A stretch of 64,000 nt of DNA from Agrocybe praecox. Taxonomy: Eukaryota; Basidiomycota; Agaricomycetes; Agaricales; Agrocybaceae. Every line of letters starts with the position of its first letter. Within the stretch, counting starts at the first letter, position 1. This document shows, piece after piece, positions 26,223-39,663 of this stretch. A program made the translations under genes and the position numbers. Under the pieces are notes generated by a model, which saw only the letters and a list, made by a program, of their open reading frames with translations, made no database searches and was not told the origin of the DNA. The DNA lies in assembly GCA_964017145.1 (NCBI GenBank), contig OZ024848.1, positions 632,501-696,500 of the forward strand, given 5' to 3'.

Positions 26223-29200
26223 ATGTCCAGCAGCCCCTCAGAACAGTGGTCTCCTCAAGAGGGGACTACTACATTTACAGGAGCTTTCTCTCCTACAAGG
26301 AATTCATATACTTCTCGTTCAGGCTCAGGTATGTCGTCTTCCGGTTCAAACTATGGACACTGTTAACAGGCATTTAGACCCCCAACGATTCTCGTCAGAC
26401 GGCGAAGATTCTGCATATAATACCCGCCGCCTTATTGTTTCTCCCTCAGCATCACAGCAAAATGACGACGACGTGGACGATATATACGAGGATAGTAACT
26501 CTTTTGAAGAAGTTGCCGCCAGTCTCAACAATTTAGATGATGAATTTGACGATACCGAACAAGCTTTGACGGAATGGTCCCACAGTCCATCCTATTCCTC
26601 TGCAGGTCGTACATTTTCATCAGCGACGGGCACATTCACATACAGTGGAAGTTACACAGGTTCTCCCTCTTTCGTATCTCTTCCAACTTTCTCTCCCCGA
26701 TCACCACCCCCGCATCAACCAGTTGACCCCAGAATTCGCCTGAGCAGGATCACAGAGAGGACCGAAGAGTCGCGGCCAAATTCTGGCGCCTTCTCTGCCA
26801 CAACGGTGACACGCGCTGTAAACCCCACAGATACTAGGAGGAGATCGGCTTTGCTTGGCGGGGGTACTCCATCGCATTCACGTTCATCGACTGATCCAAG
26901 TTCAGACCGCACCCTTCCTCCACCTGGTCGACTAAGTGAACTCAGGGCTGTTTTTGAAGCACAGAGCCCAAGCCACTCTCGTACGACGTCAACTCCCGGA
27001 GCCAGATCCTCGAGCCCTATGTTCGGTATTGGGCGCTCCGTTGCCACAAGCTATGGCACGTACAGTTCGCGTCCTTCTTCCCCAGCCAAATCAGGCACAG
27101 GGTCTACGGGGTCTTACTCATCAACCGACGTGCCCACCAGTCTCCTTTCCCCACCTACAAGGCCTGTTACGTCCAGTGGATTGCGCTCCACATCTGCAGG
27201 GTTGACAAACACCGCAACAAGTCAATCCTATTCCGCAAATCCAAGCACTTATACCGATACTAACACCTGGATTACCAATACCAATAATACCAATACCAAT
27301 TCGATTAGCCCAACAGGTTCAGGATCTTATACCGCGCCTACTGAATCTAGGTCCTATACCAACACCGATACCTTTGACCCAAGTACTATCACCCCAAGTT
27401 CTGGACTGCGTCGTCCTCAGACTTCACCGCGTTCGCCACTTGCATCTGTCAGGAATATAGTTGCCCTGTGGAAGGAACGCACACCTACGCGCCCAGAAGA
27501 AAAGTCAGGCCCCGGATCGGTCTCATCAGTTTCTCCCCCAGAAAATGTTGGCCTCTACGGGGTACGACGTCGTGTTGAAGGAGCGCGTGCTAGGCTGAGA
27601 GAGTCGAGGGTTACAAGCAATCCCGCAGTTACACCCACTCGACCAGCGTCGCAAGACACACCTGACAATACTAGCATCAGAAGTGGTCGTAGTGGGGGTT
27701 TCCCGCCCGCTTTTGATATGAATGAATTAAGTAACTATGCGCAAAGCAAAGAGCCGGTACGTCTTCCCGCATATTTATTATGAATACTATCATAGTTGAC
27801 TTGATACATTGTCCAGCCAACACACATTGGTCAACTCTGGTATCTGAACGTCCATGCTTCACCTCCGTATAGGTGGCAGAGATGCCAAGCTCTCCTCTAT
27901 CCTCACATGCTTCTTCTATCTTGGCTCTCGCCTGGCGGTGGGCGGGGTATAGTCGCGTTGGATCTATTGAACTGCACAAGTGTTCAATCAGCGCCTTCAC
28001 CGACCCATCCAAGTGCCCGTGATGACGTAGGAACCATGGCCGCAAACCAGCAGAGTAGCGATACAGGTGGCCAGTCATTGATGGAACTTTTGGTTCCATT
28101 CCATATGTTGTACGCAGATGGTGTAGAAAGGTTGGCAACTGAGAGTCTTCTCGAAAGACAGAAATGGGTAAACAGGCTATGGTAAGTCTTTCCAATTCGA
28201 TCCTTATGTCCTGGACATTAATGTATACTTTTTATAATTTGTAGGGAAACTGTAAACAGGCCCATTGTAGTGCCCGATTCAGTTTCGGTTACTCGTTCTC
28301 CTACTGGTTCTATCAGGACAATCGGATCTGTTAGCAGTACCAGTAGTGCCTCCAGCAATGGTTCTCGATCGACGTTCTTCGTCCCTCCTCTTAGCTCTTT
28401 GCCTGATATTTCGGATTTCCAGTCACATACATCTGGATTATCTCGTCAATCGTCCATAATCTCGTCGCATCACACGCGCACCGTGGACGATACAGTAATT
28501 CAAAATCAGGAATACGTTTATCCAGGAGACCCTCGTGTCATTACTCCTACTCGAAGGAGTTCTTTGAGAAGAAGCGGGTCTATGGCTGACCTGGACGACG
28601 AATTCAAATCTGCTGTGAGTCGAGCAAGAGGCACAGGTGGTCTGTTTGGCTCTCCCGTCACTATTTCTAGTGGCTCGTCTCTTGGGAAGAATATATTTGT
28701 CACACCGCCTCCGAGCGTCAGTCGTTTTAGCGACAGGTCAAGATCTGACGTAACCGACGAAAACTTCTTCAGCGCTGGGTCGAGTGACAGTAGGACTAGG
28801 TCCGGCTACACGTCTACGTTCAGAACACATACCCCGTTGACATCAACAAGCGGGTTGCGGACCACGACTAGCACTGGCTTGACGGCTTCGCCAGATACAC
28901 GGGTCGGTACATCGAACTTCACGTCCTCCTACGCATTGAGTGATTCGGGGTCGTATGTTAGCGGAGACTACGAGAGGTCTTTCGTTGACTCCCCTTCGAC
29001 TCTCTCGAGGCGTCGTGCCGTGAGGCATTCGAGAACATCTGGATACCAAACAGATGGCTCTCAGTCTCTGTCGGATAAGGAGAACGAAAGTGTATTGAGC
29101 GGTGAAAGTGGAGACGGAACCAGGACTCCTACAGGAAGCTATGTCTCCAGGAGCGGAGGGTCTTCGTTGAGTGGAGGGAGAAGTGGAAGCGGGAGCGGCA

Positions 29201-32200
29201 GTTATAGCTATATTGACAGTCGCAGTCGAACACCGACGGGCAGTTACAGTGGAAGTGAGCGATCAGGCAGTGAAATTATTAGCGAGAGCAGGAGCTATAC
29301 GGACAGCTATACGCATAGCGGAAGTTACACACCGGCCAGTGGAAGCTTTAGTCTGCAAGGTGGCGACAGCGCGAGTGCGAGCAATAGTATGTCGAGCAGT
29401 GGTATTGGAGGTCATACTCCCATATCATCAAGTGAGACAGGCTACGATGTCTGTCCGTCCTCCGATTTTACGGATATATCAAGACCTACAGTCACAACGG
29501 AATCCGAAACAGCCACTCCTTTCTCTGCTTCAGAGACTCTTTCTGTTGTGGCCTCTGAAAAATATGTAACCGCCTCGCAAGCAAGCACTGAATTCGCTAC
29601 GGCCATCATCGCTCCTGCATCGTCACGAACCTCGATAATCTCATTCGAATCTCTGATAACCATTCCGGGGTCTGAGTACGAAACGGCGGAGTCGGCTTCG
29701 ACGGAATACCGAACTGCCTCTGACATAGGGATTGAAACAGACTATGCAACTGCCTCTGAGCCATCTGAACCCTCTGTGTACACTACTGCCGACCCATACG
29801 AAAGCGAGCTTGAGGAAATACCTTCCCATGTTAGCACACCAGTTCTGTCATCGTCGAGATTTAGCTCGGATAAGGATGAGGAAAGGAGTGAAATCATAAT
29901 ACCATCTGTGGTACCATCCATCAGGTCTCCATCCATCCTTTCTGAGCTACTTCCAGAGGAGATTCCATTGCCTCACTCTGTACCTGTTGCTGCTTATGTA
30001 CCCCTGCCAGCCCCAGTTCAGGTTCCTGTTCCTGTCCAGAGACCGGTGATTCAGCATTTGCCAAGTCCTCAACCTGTCCCTATAGTTGAGATCCCAATAC
30101 CTGAGCCTGTTGAGCATCCTCCTACACAACCGTCACCGAGGTCTCGTTCTTTGCCGGCCACTCCTCCAGCTGAGATCCCGGAACCCTTACCAGAGTTACC
30201 ACCATCTCCACCTGTTGTTGAAGTTTTACCACCTCTTCCACCATCCCCACCTTTACCACCTTTGCCGTCGTCAGTGGCTTCGTCCCCGTTGCCACTCCCT
30301 ACACCATTGGAATCCTTAGCAAGTGATTCTCCAGCACCGGTGGAACCGCCGGTATTGGTCGAGGAATCGCCTGTGCCCGTAGAGTCGCCGGAGCTTTTGG
30401 AATCACCTGTACGAGTGGAATCACCAATTCTAGTAGAATCACCTTCGCCATTGGCTTCACTCGCGTCCCCTGAATCACCGATATTGGTTGCTTCATCAGC
30501 ATCTGGTCCTTCATTGCCTCTTTCATCACTGACTCCATCATCTCCTTCTTTGCTCTCTCCTTCATCTTTACCACTCTCAGCATCGCCGTCGCCTTTGAAT
30601 GTCAGCATTGACTCTGGGCCTGATGCAGCGACTCCAACGTCATTCGCCCTCCCTGCACCTACTGAGTCTGAGTTCGATGAAGACATGATTGATGAAGACA
30701 CAGTCAGCTTGAGTCTTTTGTCCAGTCTTCCATCGTCAAGCTTAGGCTCTACGTCTGTGTTGACGCCAACCTCTCTCGACATGCCTTCGGCTTCGACAGC
30801 TTCGACATTGCCACCGTCTTCACTTGCTTTGCCAACTTCTGTGGAATCAATTTCATTGACAGAGTCGTCTTTATCAAGTTCGGGAGTGGTGTCTTCTTTT
30901 ACACAGACATCTTCATCATTAGTGCCTCCTAGTCCAAGGCCGTGGGCAACTGCTACAGATGTTTCTTATGAGTCATCTATCCTCATGCCTTCGCCTTCAG
31001 TGCGCTCGATTGCTCTGCAGGAGCCGATGGAAACATCCTTTGAGACGTCCTTCTTCAGGCCTAGTGGTTCTCCATCCTCCGTTGGTCGTATGAGCACAAT
31101 TCCAGCCTCAATATCACCTTTGACGTCGGTGCCTGCCCGGTCGTCGCTTGCGTCCTTAACTCCGGTCCCAGCGCTGCCGCCATCACTGCCTTCTCTTTCA
31201 GATGCTGCAACCCCTACGAGTCTATCCTTTTCTTCAGAGTCTTCGAGCTCTCTCGGAAGGACCCTCTCTACCTATTCGACGGCATCAAGGATTTCTCAAA
31301 GCTCGTTGAGTTCGTCAATCTTTGATTCTGGATCTGAAATAGGGGAACTTGAGGACATTCCACCCTCTCCGATCATTGATATTTCAACGGAGCCTTCGTT
31401 ACTCAGTAGTCTCGAGTCCCCGGTGAGGCATTTTCTCAAACCATTACTCTTGACAATTTCTAATTGTTTTGTTGTTGTAGCCATCGCCGCCGACGCCTAG
31501 CACTTTGCTCAGTGTATTGGAGACTCCTAATGCTTCTTTAGCTGTGAGCATCACTACGCCACATGGAAGCGGGGCGACAGAACAGTCCAGCTTGCGCACG
31601 ATACCTTCTATCACTACTATTACTGAACGGGACCTTGGCAGAGAGATCGACCGAATAGCTGACGAAATTCGAACCTACGATCAAGCGAGAGGTCTCGAGA
31701 ATCAAGATATAGCCGATAATGTAAGGGCTCTACGAGATGAATTGCGGGACTTGGCACAATTCCTCCAAAATACTCCCTCACCTTCGTCACCTGTGATTGT
31801 TGCTTTACCTCCTGTATCCGAAGATACCCCACGACGTGGCGTTCAACTGACTGATAGACCCGTTGGGGGGAGTAGTGTCGTTTCATCCCTCTTTCCCCCA
31901 GTCTTACAGGCGCCAGTTGCGTATGAGCCACAATCTGATCTCAGTCGTTCGAACAGCCTGGCTTCCTATTTATCTTCTCATCATTCCGATGACTACATAT
32001 TTGAAGAAGCGGACATGTCTATTGTTTCCCCCGACCAGTGGCCAACCACTACAGAATCAGATTCGGATTCAGACGACGAAGACGGAGAGGAGTCCACACT
32101 GGGGTCGTCTTCGAGTCCGCAGAGTGTACCGCGATCGATAGCCTCAACAGCAACCGATAGAACAGCCAGGCCGCAAGTTGCTCAAATTCCAGAGTTCCTG

Positions 32201-35200
32201 GAGCAATCATTGAAAGGCATTCAGGATCAATTGAAGGCTTTAGAAGATGGGCAAGCAGCTACTCGCAATCTTATCGACAATCTGGGTACAAGAGAAATAC
32301 TGGTGCCTGAAGATCATACACCGGAGTTAGCGGAACGCTTGAATCGTATCGAGGAGCTCATTCGTGGTCTTGAGAATCTTGGGCACCCTCGAGGTCCAGA
32401 ACTCGTCGTTCCTCAAGAACCCAGTCCGGTACCTACGGCGACACGGGCAGAATCCATCTCAGAGTCGTCGGATTCGTTAGATCGGTTGCGTGGTATCTTG
32501 GACAGGCTTGCCAATGTTCCCGAGGGACCTCGTATGCCAGTACCAGTAACAGCACAGGCTGGCCCATCTGTGGCTCAGCAATTGGAAAGCATACTTTCTC
32601 CCCCGGACGGGTTGGACTTTACAGGAGTGATTGAGCCGCCAGCAGTGATACCATTCGATTTTCGACCTACTGAAGGTAGACCCATCAGAAGTCCAAGCCC
32701 TATTTCCATGCGAAATTTGCCACCACGTCCCGTCACCGCTCCGTATACGCGTCCCGAGGTTGTTATTCGTTATGAACGTCTTCCACCGCGTGAAGGTAGA
32801 CGGCCACCACGGTCGGACGCGCAAACTTCGCCAGTATATACGGCCCCACCGATACGCACAAGGACTCCGGCCGGAGAACCAAGAGACTTTAGGAACGTTG
32901 GCCCTACACCAACGGAAACAGAACCTGAAGAACATCGACAAAGGCGTGCAGGATCTGTTGGTCAACAAGAGCCTGGTAGGATACGAACCCTTGGTCCCCC
33001 CGTGGGACCTGTGATTGTGCGATAAACTTATTTCATTTATTTTATGTCATGACTAACTTTGTTTGCTAGCCACCACTCTATCCATTGCCGGACAGATCAG
33101 AATCGGCTCCGAGCATTGGAGCGGGTGCCCAAACTTCGCAAAGTTGGTACCGTCCTCCGCGCCATCAAGCACAGGTAAGGAACCGTTCATATAGCCATGT
33201 ATTTTTTGGAATTAATCTTATATATCCAGCCTGGGCCTACTGCGGCTCAACTCCAAGCAGGTCTCCGCATTCATCCAGGCGCTAGTTCAGGGCCTGCAGT
33301 CCCTCCAGGACCGAGCCCTGCTTACGGGCGTCCTTCGCCTGCATACATTCCAATGCCTGCTGGTCCTGTAAGCATCATGATTTGCATGCAACATTCAAAT
33401 GCTGAGCAAACCTCTAATAGACTGTTGTTCAACTCCCTCCGTTGTTCGACTCGCTGATGGAAATATTGAGGGTTAGTCTCGTCAATAATCTCATAACCAT
33501 ATTTAAATCTCAATGAACCTTACGATGTAGGAAAATCGATTGGCACAATTAGCAACAGTTGACCAACAACGAGAGCTCATGAGGTATATGAGGGGTCTAA
33601 ATGAATGGTTAGAACGAGATGTACACGATAGACAATTCGAGATACGGCGCGTTGTCGCTCAAGTAGATCAGTTGGGACGTGACTTACGTGATATGCAGAT
33701 GCAAGGTACCGTCATTATTGTTTTTTATAACCATTCTGCGTACTTATGGACTCTATAAAGGCCACTCAACTGCTAGTAGCAGCAGCTCTGGTGATACTCC
33801 ATCCGAGAGGACGGAGATCTACACCTATCCACAAGGACAAGGTATTCGAATGCCGGAACCGACACATTTTGGTGGTTTACCACCGGGGTTCCAAAGGTTC
33901 GACGATAGTAGGGTTATACCTCCTGTAATCCCAGATCCGCATACAACACACAGAACTCCATCTGGAGCTACAAATGTTGTATATCCCAGTCAAGTTTATC
34001 CACAGCCTGTGCATCCTGGAAGCACCTTTATGCAGCAATCAAGACCACTCTATCCAGGCGCTCCACCACCTGTCCCAACACAATATACACCTGGCCGTCC
34101 TGCGCCTGCTCCTACTCATCATGAGCCTCAAGAAATCTTCGAACCACCGCTACCTCCTCGTCGAGAACGGACGTACAGCCAGAGTACTGGGTCCCCTCGC
34201 GCCCCGAGACCTGTTCCACCGCCTGCGGTGTACACGACTTTGGGACCAGGTGTAAATCAAGTTCCGCCTAGTTCCTCTAGTTCTATCACTGATAGTGATG
34301 ATGATTCTCGATCTCGAAGTACAAGGCGATATGCACGGCGGCCGCATTCTAGGCGCGAGGATAGTCGGAGTAGACTTGGCGATAGTCGAAGCAGGACACC
34401 TCGTGATAGCAGTGGACGCGATAGACGTGGTAGCAGTCCGAGTGGAAGGGGACGTCGGACAGACAGTCGAAGTCCTTCACGCCGTCATGGCAGACATGCA
34501 TCTACATCGCCGGTACTAGTGATCGCCAATCCTCAGGTACCACAGGTCATGCAAGACGGCAGTCGCAGATACTCGCCAGATCATGGTGAATACTCTCAAC
34601 ATCCACTTTCGCGACCTCACTCGCAGGCACCATCGCGCTATACCCATACACCGGCCCTACACGTCATATCACCTTCCGAACATTCAAGTATGTACGATGG
34701 TGGGAGAGCACCTCAGCAGTTACACCATCTGCAGGATCCCCACCTACAGCAACAACAACCTACACAGCAGCAGCCAACGATCATAATAAATCAGCCCCCG
34801 ACCGCGCCGCCCATGCCTATGATGCAACAACCTCCACAGGGCCCAATTGTAATTTCAACTCCAAGTCATGATAGGCGCTCAAGAAGCAGAAGTTCGAGCA
34901 GGGGAAGAAGCAGGAGAAGTAGGAGCGGAAGCCGCAGACGGGAACATGATCATGGCATGGCACATATGCCTCCTGGGATGCCTATGTCGGGGATGAGCGG
35001 TCCTGGCATGGTGCAAATGATTCCTAGTGGGGGGATGCCAATGTCTGGGATGGGGGGTCCTGGTGTGATGCAAATGCCTGGTATACCAATGTCGGGTATG
35101 GGAGGTCCTGGTATGATGCCAATGACTGGCGTCCCAATGCCAGGGATGGGGATGGGGATGCCAATGACTGGGGGACCCCCTGTGATTCTGCCTGCACGAT

Positions 35201-38200
35201 CGAGGTCTTCTAGTGGTAGTAGGAGTAGAGGTAGACACCATAGTCGTGAGCGTCCACAACAGCAGGGACCTCCTGCGGCACCGATTATCGTTACTGGCAC
35301 TGGTCGTGGGCGTTCGCGTTCACGTTCTCACTCGCGCGACCGACATCATACCCCCCAGCCAATGCAACAGGTTCCAATACAACCCGGAGGTGTTACCTTT
35401 TTGCCTTCTCAACCTCAACTACCTATGCAACAAGTACCGATCATGATGAGAACAAGTTCAGGTTCAAGCGGAAGGCACAGAAGCCGAAGTTCTCGTCGTC
35501 GGGATGAACCTACAGTTGTTGTCCAACAGCCAGCGGCAGCTGCCCCTGCACAGCCGACGTATCTTCCTTCTATGGGAGGCGTTCCTTCCCAGCCAGCGAC
35601 CCAGGTTATAATGCCTGGAGGAGTGCCTGGGATGATGCCTGGGACAATGGGAATTCCGCCAATGATCGTACAAAGACCGGGTTCTCGATCACGATCACGA
35701 TCACGCTCTCCTCATCGAGATCATGGACCTACAACTGTGGTAGTTCCCGGAGCGCAGACGCAACCAAGTCGTCGTTCTCGCTCTCGTTCCCGATCTCCGC
35801 GCCATCACCACCAATCAAGAACACCGTCACCTCATCGTCGCCATCACTCTCGCTCGTCATCACCCCGACGGCATCATGATCGTTCTCCCCCTCGTCAAGC
35901 GGCTGTGGCGGTTCTTCCAGGACAAGCGATGCATCCGCCCCCGCCTGTTATGCTTCCGTCGCATTATCCAAGTCATGGTATGACTCACAGATATTCCTCT
36001 CCTTCTCCATCCAGACATCCTACACATGTTGCGGTCGTTTCTGATCCTCGCGGAAGAGGTTACGACTCTCCTGAAAGGCGAGATCTTAGATATGCGCCAG
36101 GTCGCCCAGCCACAGGTTATGACCGTGGTCGTCCATATTCGAGATCTCCTTCGTACACTAGACCTCTTCCTCACCGCCCCCAACACGATCGTGGTCGATA
36201 CCAGTCAAGTAGACGATATTCCCCCCGATACAGGAGTTTATCCCCCAGATCGACACGTTCATATTCTCCTGCGCGGCCTCATAGGCACACGTCCAGACGT
36301 CGAAGCTATTCACCCTTGTCGCGCCAACATTCGCGTGAAAGAGACCATCGCAGAGGGGCGTCGTCAAGAAGCATATCCCGTCCAAGATCTTCCCGTAGAA
36401 GCATTTCCCCTCGGGATAGACACCATCCTTCTCGAAGCCAACGGCCGTCCGGAAGACGAAGCCTGTCTGCTGATTCTGTCAGGCGCCATCTTATCTCTGT
36501 ACCGAGAAGCTATAGGAGATCGCCCCGTCACAGTCGTTCGCCTGTACAGTACAGAGGACACTCTCCATCACGTAGGGGACATTCTAGCCGTCGCCCTGGT
36601 TCTCGTTCTCTTAGTCCTGCTTCACAACACGTACATGTCACTAGGGGTCGCGGGCGGGATTATGTGGTTGCCCCTCGTCGTCACAGTCCTAGTACCAGGA
36701 GTCAAGATACGATTAGGGTTACAGTACCACCTCCAGGAGACACTCGGAGGCGCGATGAAGGTGCAGGACGTGATGAAGGTGCAAGGCGTGATGGATATAC
36801 AAGACGCGACCAGCCAAGTGATGGTTACAGGCCACCTACTACGGTGCACTATTCACCATCCTCGGAGCATGGACTCGCTCACGTCCCAACGCAACAACAT
36901 GACGGTAAGTCATTAAGGGCCTCATAATGTCATCCTATCTACAACAAAGCTAAACAAACAAACTTTTTTAGAGCGATATTCTGCTGTTCCATCCGGATAT
37001 GGTGATGAAGGTCGTCGCAGTCCTTCCGGTGTTATTCAAGTTACTCGAAGTGATGGGCATGATCGTCCAGCTACTACACACCGCTCGGGAGAAGAGGAAG
37101 ATCATATTCCTCGTGTTGCTGCTCCCCAGTCAGATAGGTCAGATACACCGACAATAACTGAACCACGCGCTGGTAGCGACCGACCAACTGATGTACATCG
37201 AGTCAGTGATGCTCCAGTCGCCCCCAGGAGTACTACAGCGCCTGAGCCTTCCGCGCCTCGATCTGAACATCGCGAACCTGAACCTGGTGCGGCACCGCGA
37301 GAACGCGCCGAAATACCTCAACCACCCCCTGTACCTGGTGCGGCACCGCGAGAACGCGCCGAAATACTTCAACCACCCCCTCGACACGCAACGGTTACAC
37401 CCTTCGACTTCCACGTCGCTGATGAGAGCCGTGGGCAATTGGAGGAGCTTAATGCTGCTGCCAATCGCTTGCATCTGATTACCGGCGCCGCAGAGGAAGC
37501 AGAGGACCAGAGGGAGCTTGAGTTCCGTAGTCATGAAGATCACCGTGAGGAATTGTTCTTGGAAAATGAAGAAAGGAGAAACCGCGAAGCGCGCGAGCGA
37601 GCTGCCGGTGTCTGGACCGATTTGGAGACTCGTTTAGCAGCCCTGCCTCCCCCTCCTCTTCGTTCAGAGGAGAAGCCAATTTCCGGGGAACCTGGAGACC
37701 TTCCAGAGTCCGATAGGGAATCTATCCGTACCATTAGTGCTATCGCAACTCAGGCTGCTTCTCAGCATGCTGCTGACGTTATGGAGACTGTTCGACTGGA
37801 GAGGGAGGATGCTGAGAGGGAGCGAGCGGAAGCTGCTCGTGAGCGAGAGGAGTTACTGGCTGAATTGAGGGCTGAAAAAGATCGTGTCATCGAGGAGAAA
37901 GATGCTCGAATCCGGGCCTTGGAAGAGGAAATGCAATCTTTACGAAGTGAATTTGAGGCGGAGAAACAGCAGAGGGTGACAGAAGAAGCGGAGATGAAGG
38001 AACGCGATCGACAAGAGCTTGCGGAGCGCGATGAGTACGTTCGCGCGCAACTGGGGGATATTACCAACCTGGTGCAAGATCAGCGAGACATGTACGATTC
38101 AAAGAAGGCTTTGATGGAGGCTCGTTGGGAAGAAAAACAGGCTCGTCGCCAAGATAAAGAGGCTCACATGATCGAACTACGTGACATCATGCAAAAGATC

Positions 38201-39308
38201 CATGAGGATATGGAGGCTGACAGAGAGAGAGCGGAGCAGGATAGGAGAGAGTCCAGAGAATGCAAGTTCAACCGTTATCCTGTTCTCTCTAAAGCATTCA
38301 CTAACTACCTTTCTCTATTATAGCATTAGAAAGGACCATCGGAGAGCTCAGGCAACAAAACGCCGAACAACGCGAGCTTTTGACACAATTTTCTGAGAGT
38401 ACGTGTTTCAAATTATGTTCTTCGTCTATCGCTTGTGTATTCACCACCCCATCTTAGGTTGGAGAAATGAATGTGAAAAGCACCAAGAAGAAACTATTAA
38501 TGCCGTACGTTCTACTGCAAATCAACAAGTACCATTCAATGTACAAGGGGTATGTCTTTAGTCTCGATTATCTCAATCGCTATCGTTAACCGTATTTTCT
38601 GCTCCGTTTAGTACTTGGACGAGTTCAGCAGGGCACTTGCCACCGAAGTCCGTATGCTACTAGGAGAAGTTGGAAAGATTCGCGAAGAGAGGCGTGCCTT
38701 GCAACAGTAAGTGTCAAGCATTTTTTGGTGGAGAATTGCAGAAGTTAATCCATTTCGTTCAGTGAAATTGGCGACCTGCTATGCATGAAATCCAAATACG
38801 GACCAGGAGGAGAATACGAGCCTGACTGGTAATTATACACATATGTTCTCTTGTTTGACTTGGGACTCAATTATTTCTCTAGGAAACCGGCCGCGCCACC
38901 AGCACCACCTCCCATGGCTCCCGAGATGCCACCTGATTTGCCACCAATGCCACCGCAGGTCAAGCCTGCCTGGCGCACGGTTCACCCGCGCCCTCCTAAA
39001 AAGAAGAAGAAGGGTGAACAAGCTGCTGCTGCTGTACCTGTAGCTTCGACATCGGCTCAAATGATGCAAACTCCATTTGGTGGTGATCTCAGGAGACAAG
39101 TCACGTCGTGGGCAACCTGGCAACGTATGTTTGATTTGTGTTTTTTTTTTTTTCGTTTTTTTTCTGGTTTGCTCATTACTTGCTTTAAACAGCCGATCGT
39201 AATCAGATGACGCCTCCTAGTGTCGAGCCTACACTCGCTGTACCTGGCCGCGAAAGTCCTGGACTCTTTGGACCAAGAACGCCTACAGGATCGATTTACA
39301 GAGGCTAA
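26223..39308 (+). CDS. Giant PH-domain protein with disordered Ser/Pro-rich, Arg/Ser-rich and coiled-coil regions
   Basis: One gene of about 17 exons and roughly 4,050 residues; function unknown. I recall similar very long PH proteins in other Agaricomycetes but no experimental role. Exon 1 (26223-26328) joins exon 2 at 26379 via a TTTAG acceptor. Residues to about 490 are Ser/Thr/Pro-rich. The PH-like domain (about 494-616; 27817-28182) has HIGQLWYLNVHASPPYRWQR, LLYPHMLLLSWLSPGGGRG and ESLLERQKWVNRLW, whose Trp is the hallmark of the final PH helix. Next are some 1,700 residues rich in Ser/Pro with two conserved-looking helical bits (REIDRIADEIRTYDQAR and ERLNRIEELIRGLENLG). An Arg/Ser-rich block spans about 2340-3390, and a charged coiled coil (EREDAERERAEAAREREELL and similar) about 3540-3930. 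A Pro/Lys-rich tail ends GLFGPRTPTGSIYRG. One intron (38262-38323) is of GC-AG type. A split into two genes is possible but every junction keeps the frame. Confidence 0.82.
33762..36905 (+). repeat. Arg/Ser-dipeptide and Met/Gly/Pro low-complexity exon of the giant PH protein
   Basis: One 3.1-kb exon encodes dense RS/SR dipeptides (for example SRSRSRSRSPHRDH, RRSRSRSRSPRHHH) alternating with Pro/Gln/His tracts. It resembles the RS domains of splicing factors and SON-like proteins. The bias also leaves long shadow frames open, notably 36026-36916, which is not a gene. Confidence 0.75.
34970..35190 (+). repeat. Degenerate Met-Gly-Pro repeats
   Basis: About five imperfect units of the type PMSGMGGPGMMQM run in tandem within the giant protein's low-complexity exon. 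Units vary by single substitutions, consistent with slippage followed by drift. Confidence 0.7.
37282..37383 (+). repeat. 51-bp in-frame tandem duplication
   Basis: The 51-bp unit beginning ACCTGGTGCGGCACCGCGAG occurs at 37282 and again at 37333 with only a few differences. It encodes two copies of PGAAPRERAEI-x-QPPP, 17 residues each, just before the coiled coil of the giant protein. Near-identity indicates a recent slippage event. Confidence 0.85.
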
Positions 39309-39663
39309 GACTTGATTTTATGTACATTATTTCTTTTTCTATCTTTCTTGCTATCTTGGCATCTTGTTTTTCGGCATTTCATCCTCACGACTACAGTGAC
39401 TAACCAGCATATCAACCATCTTTTAACGTATATATCACACCAGACCACGAAATGCTTTTTACTTACTACTTACGACTATTAATGTTCTACTTAACCTAAC
39501 GTTTTCTTGCTCATGGCTATATTACCTGTCTATTTAAATGATGTTGTATACATACTATATATCGTTGCAATCAAATTTCTTGACGTTCAAAACCTGCTAC
39601 ATTGAGTACCTATTGCCAGATGCAGAGAGATAAATAATGTGTTGGCTAGTGCGTAGCAAAACA
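39309..39663. other. Convergent 3' intergenic region
   Basis: 355 bp between the stop of the giant gene and the stop of the minus-strand hydrolase-like gene. T-rich and A/T-rich, consistent with two 3' untranslated regions; no other feature seen. Confidence 0.6.

Noticed and set aside
30069..30782. 237-residue minus-strand Gly/Asp-rich frame
   Set aside because: Antisense shadow of a Ser/Pro-rich coding region; no splice or promoter support.
36026..36916. 296-residue plus-strand frame
   Set aside because: Shadow frame of the Arg/Ser-rich exon of the giant protein; its composition is explained by the codon bias of the other frame.
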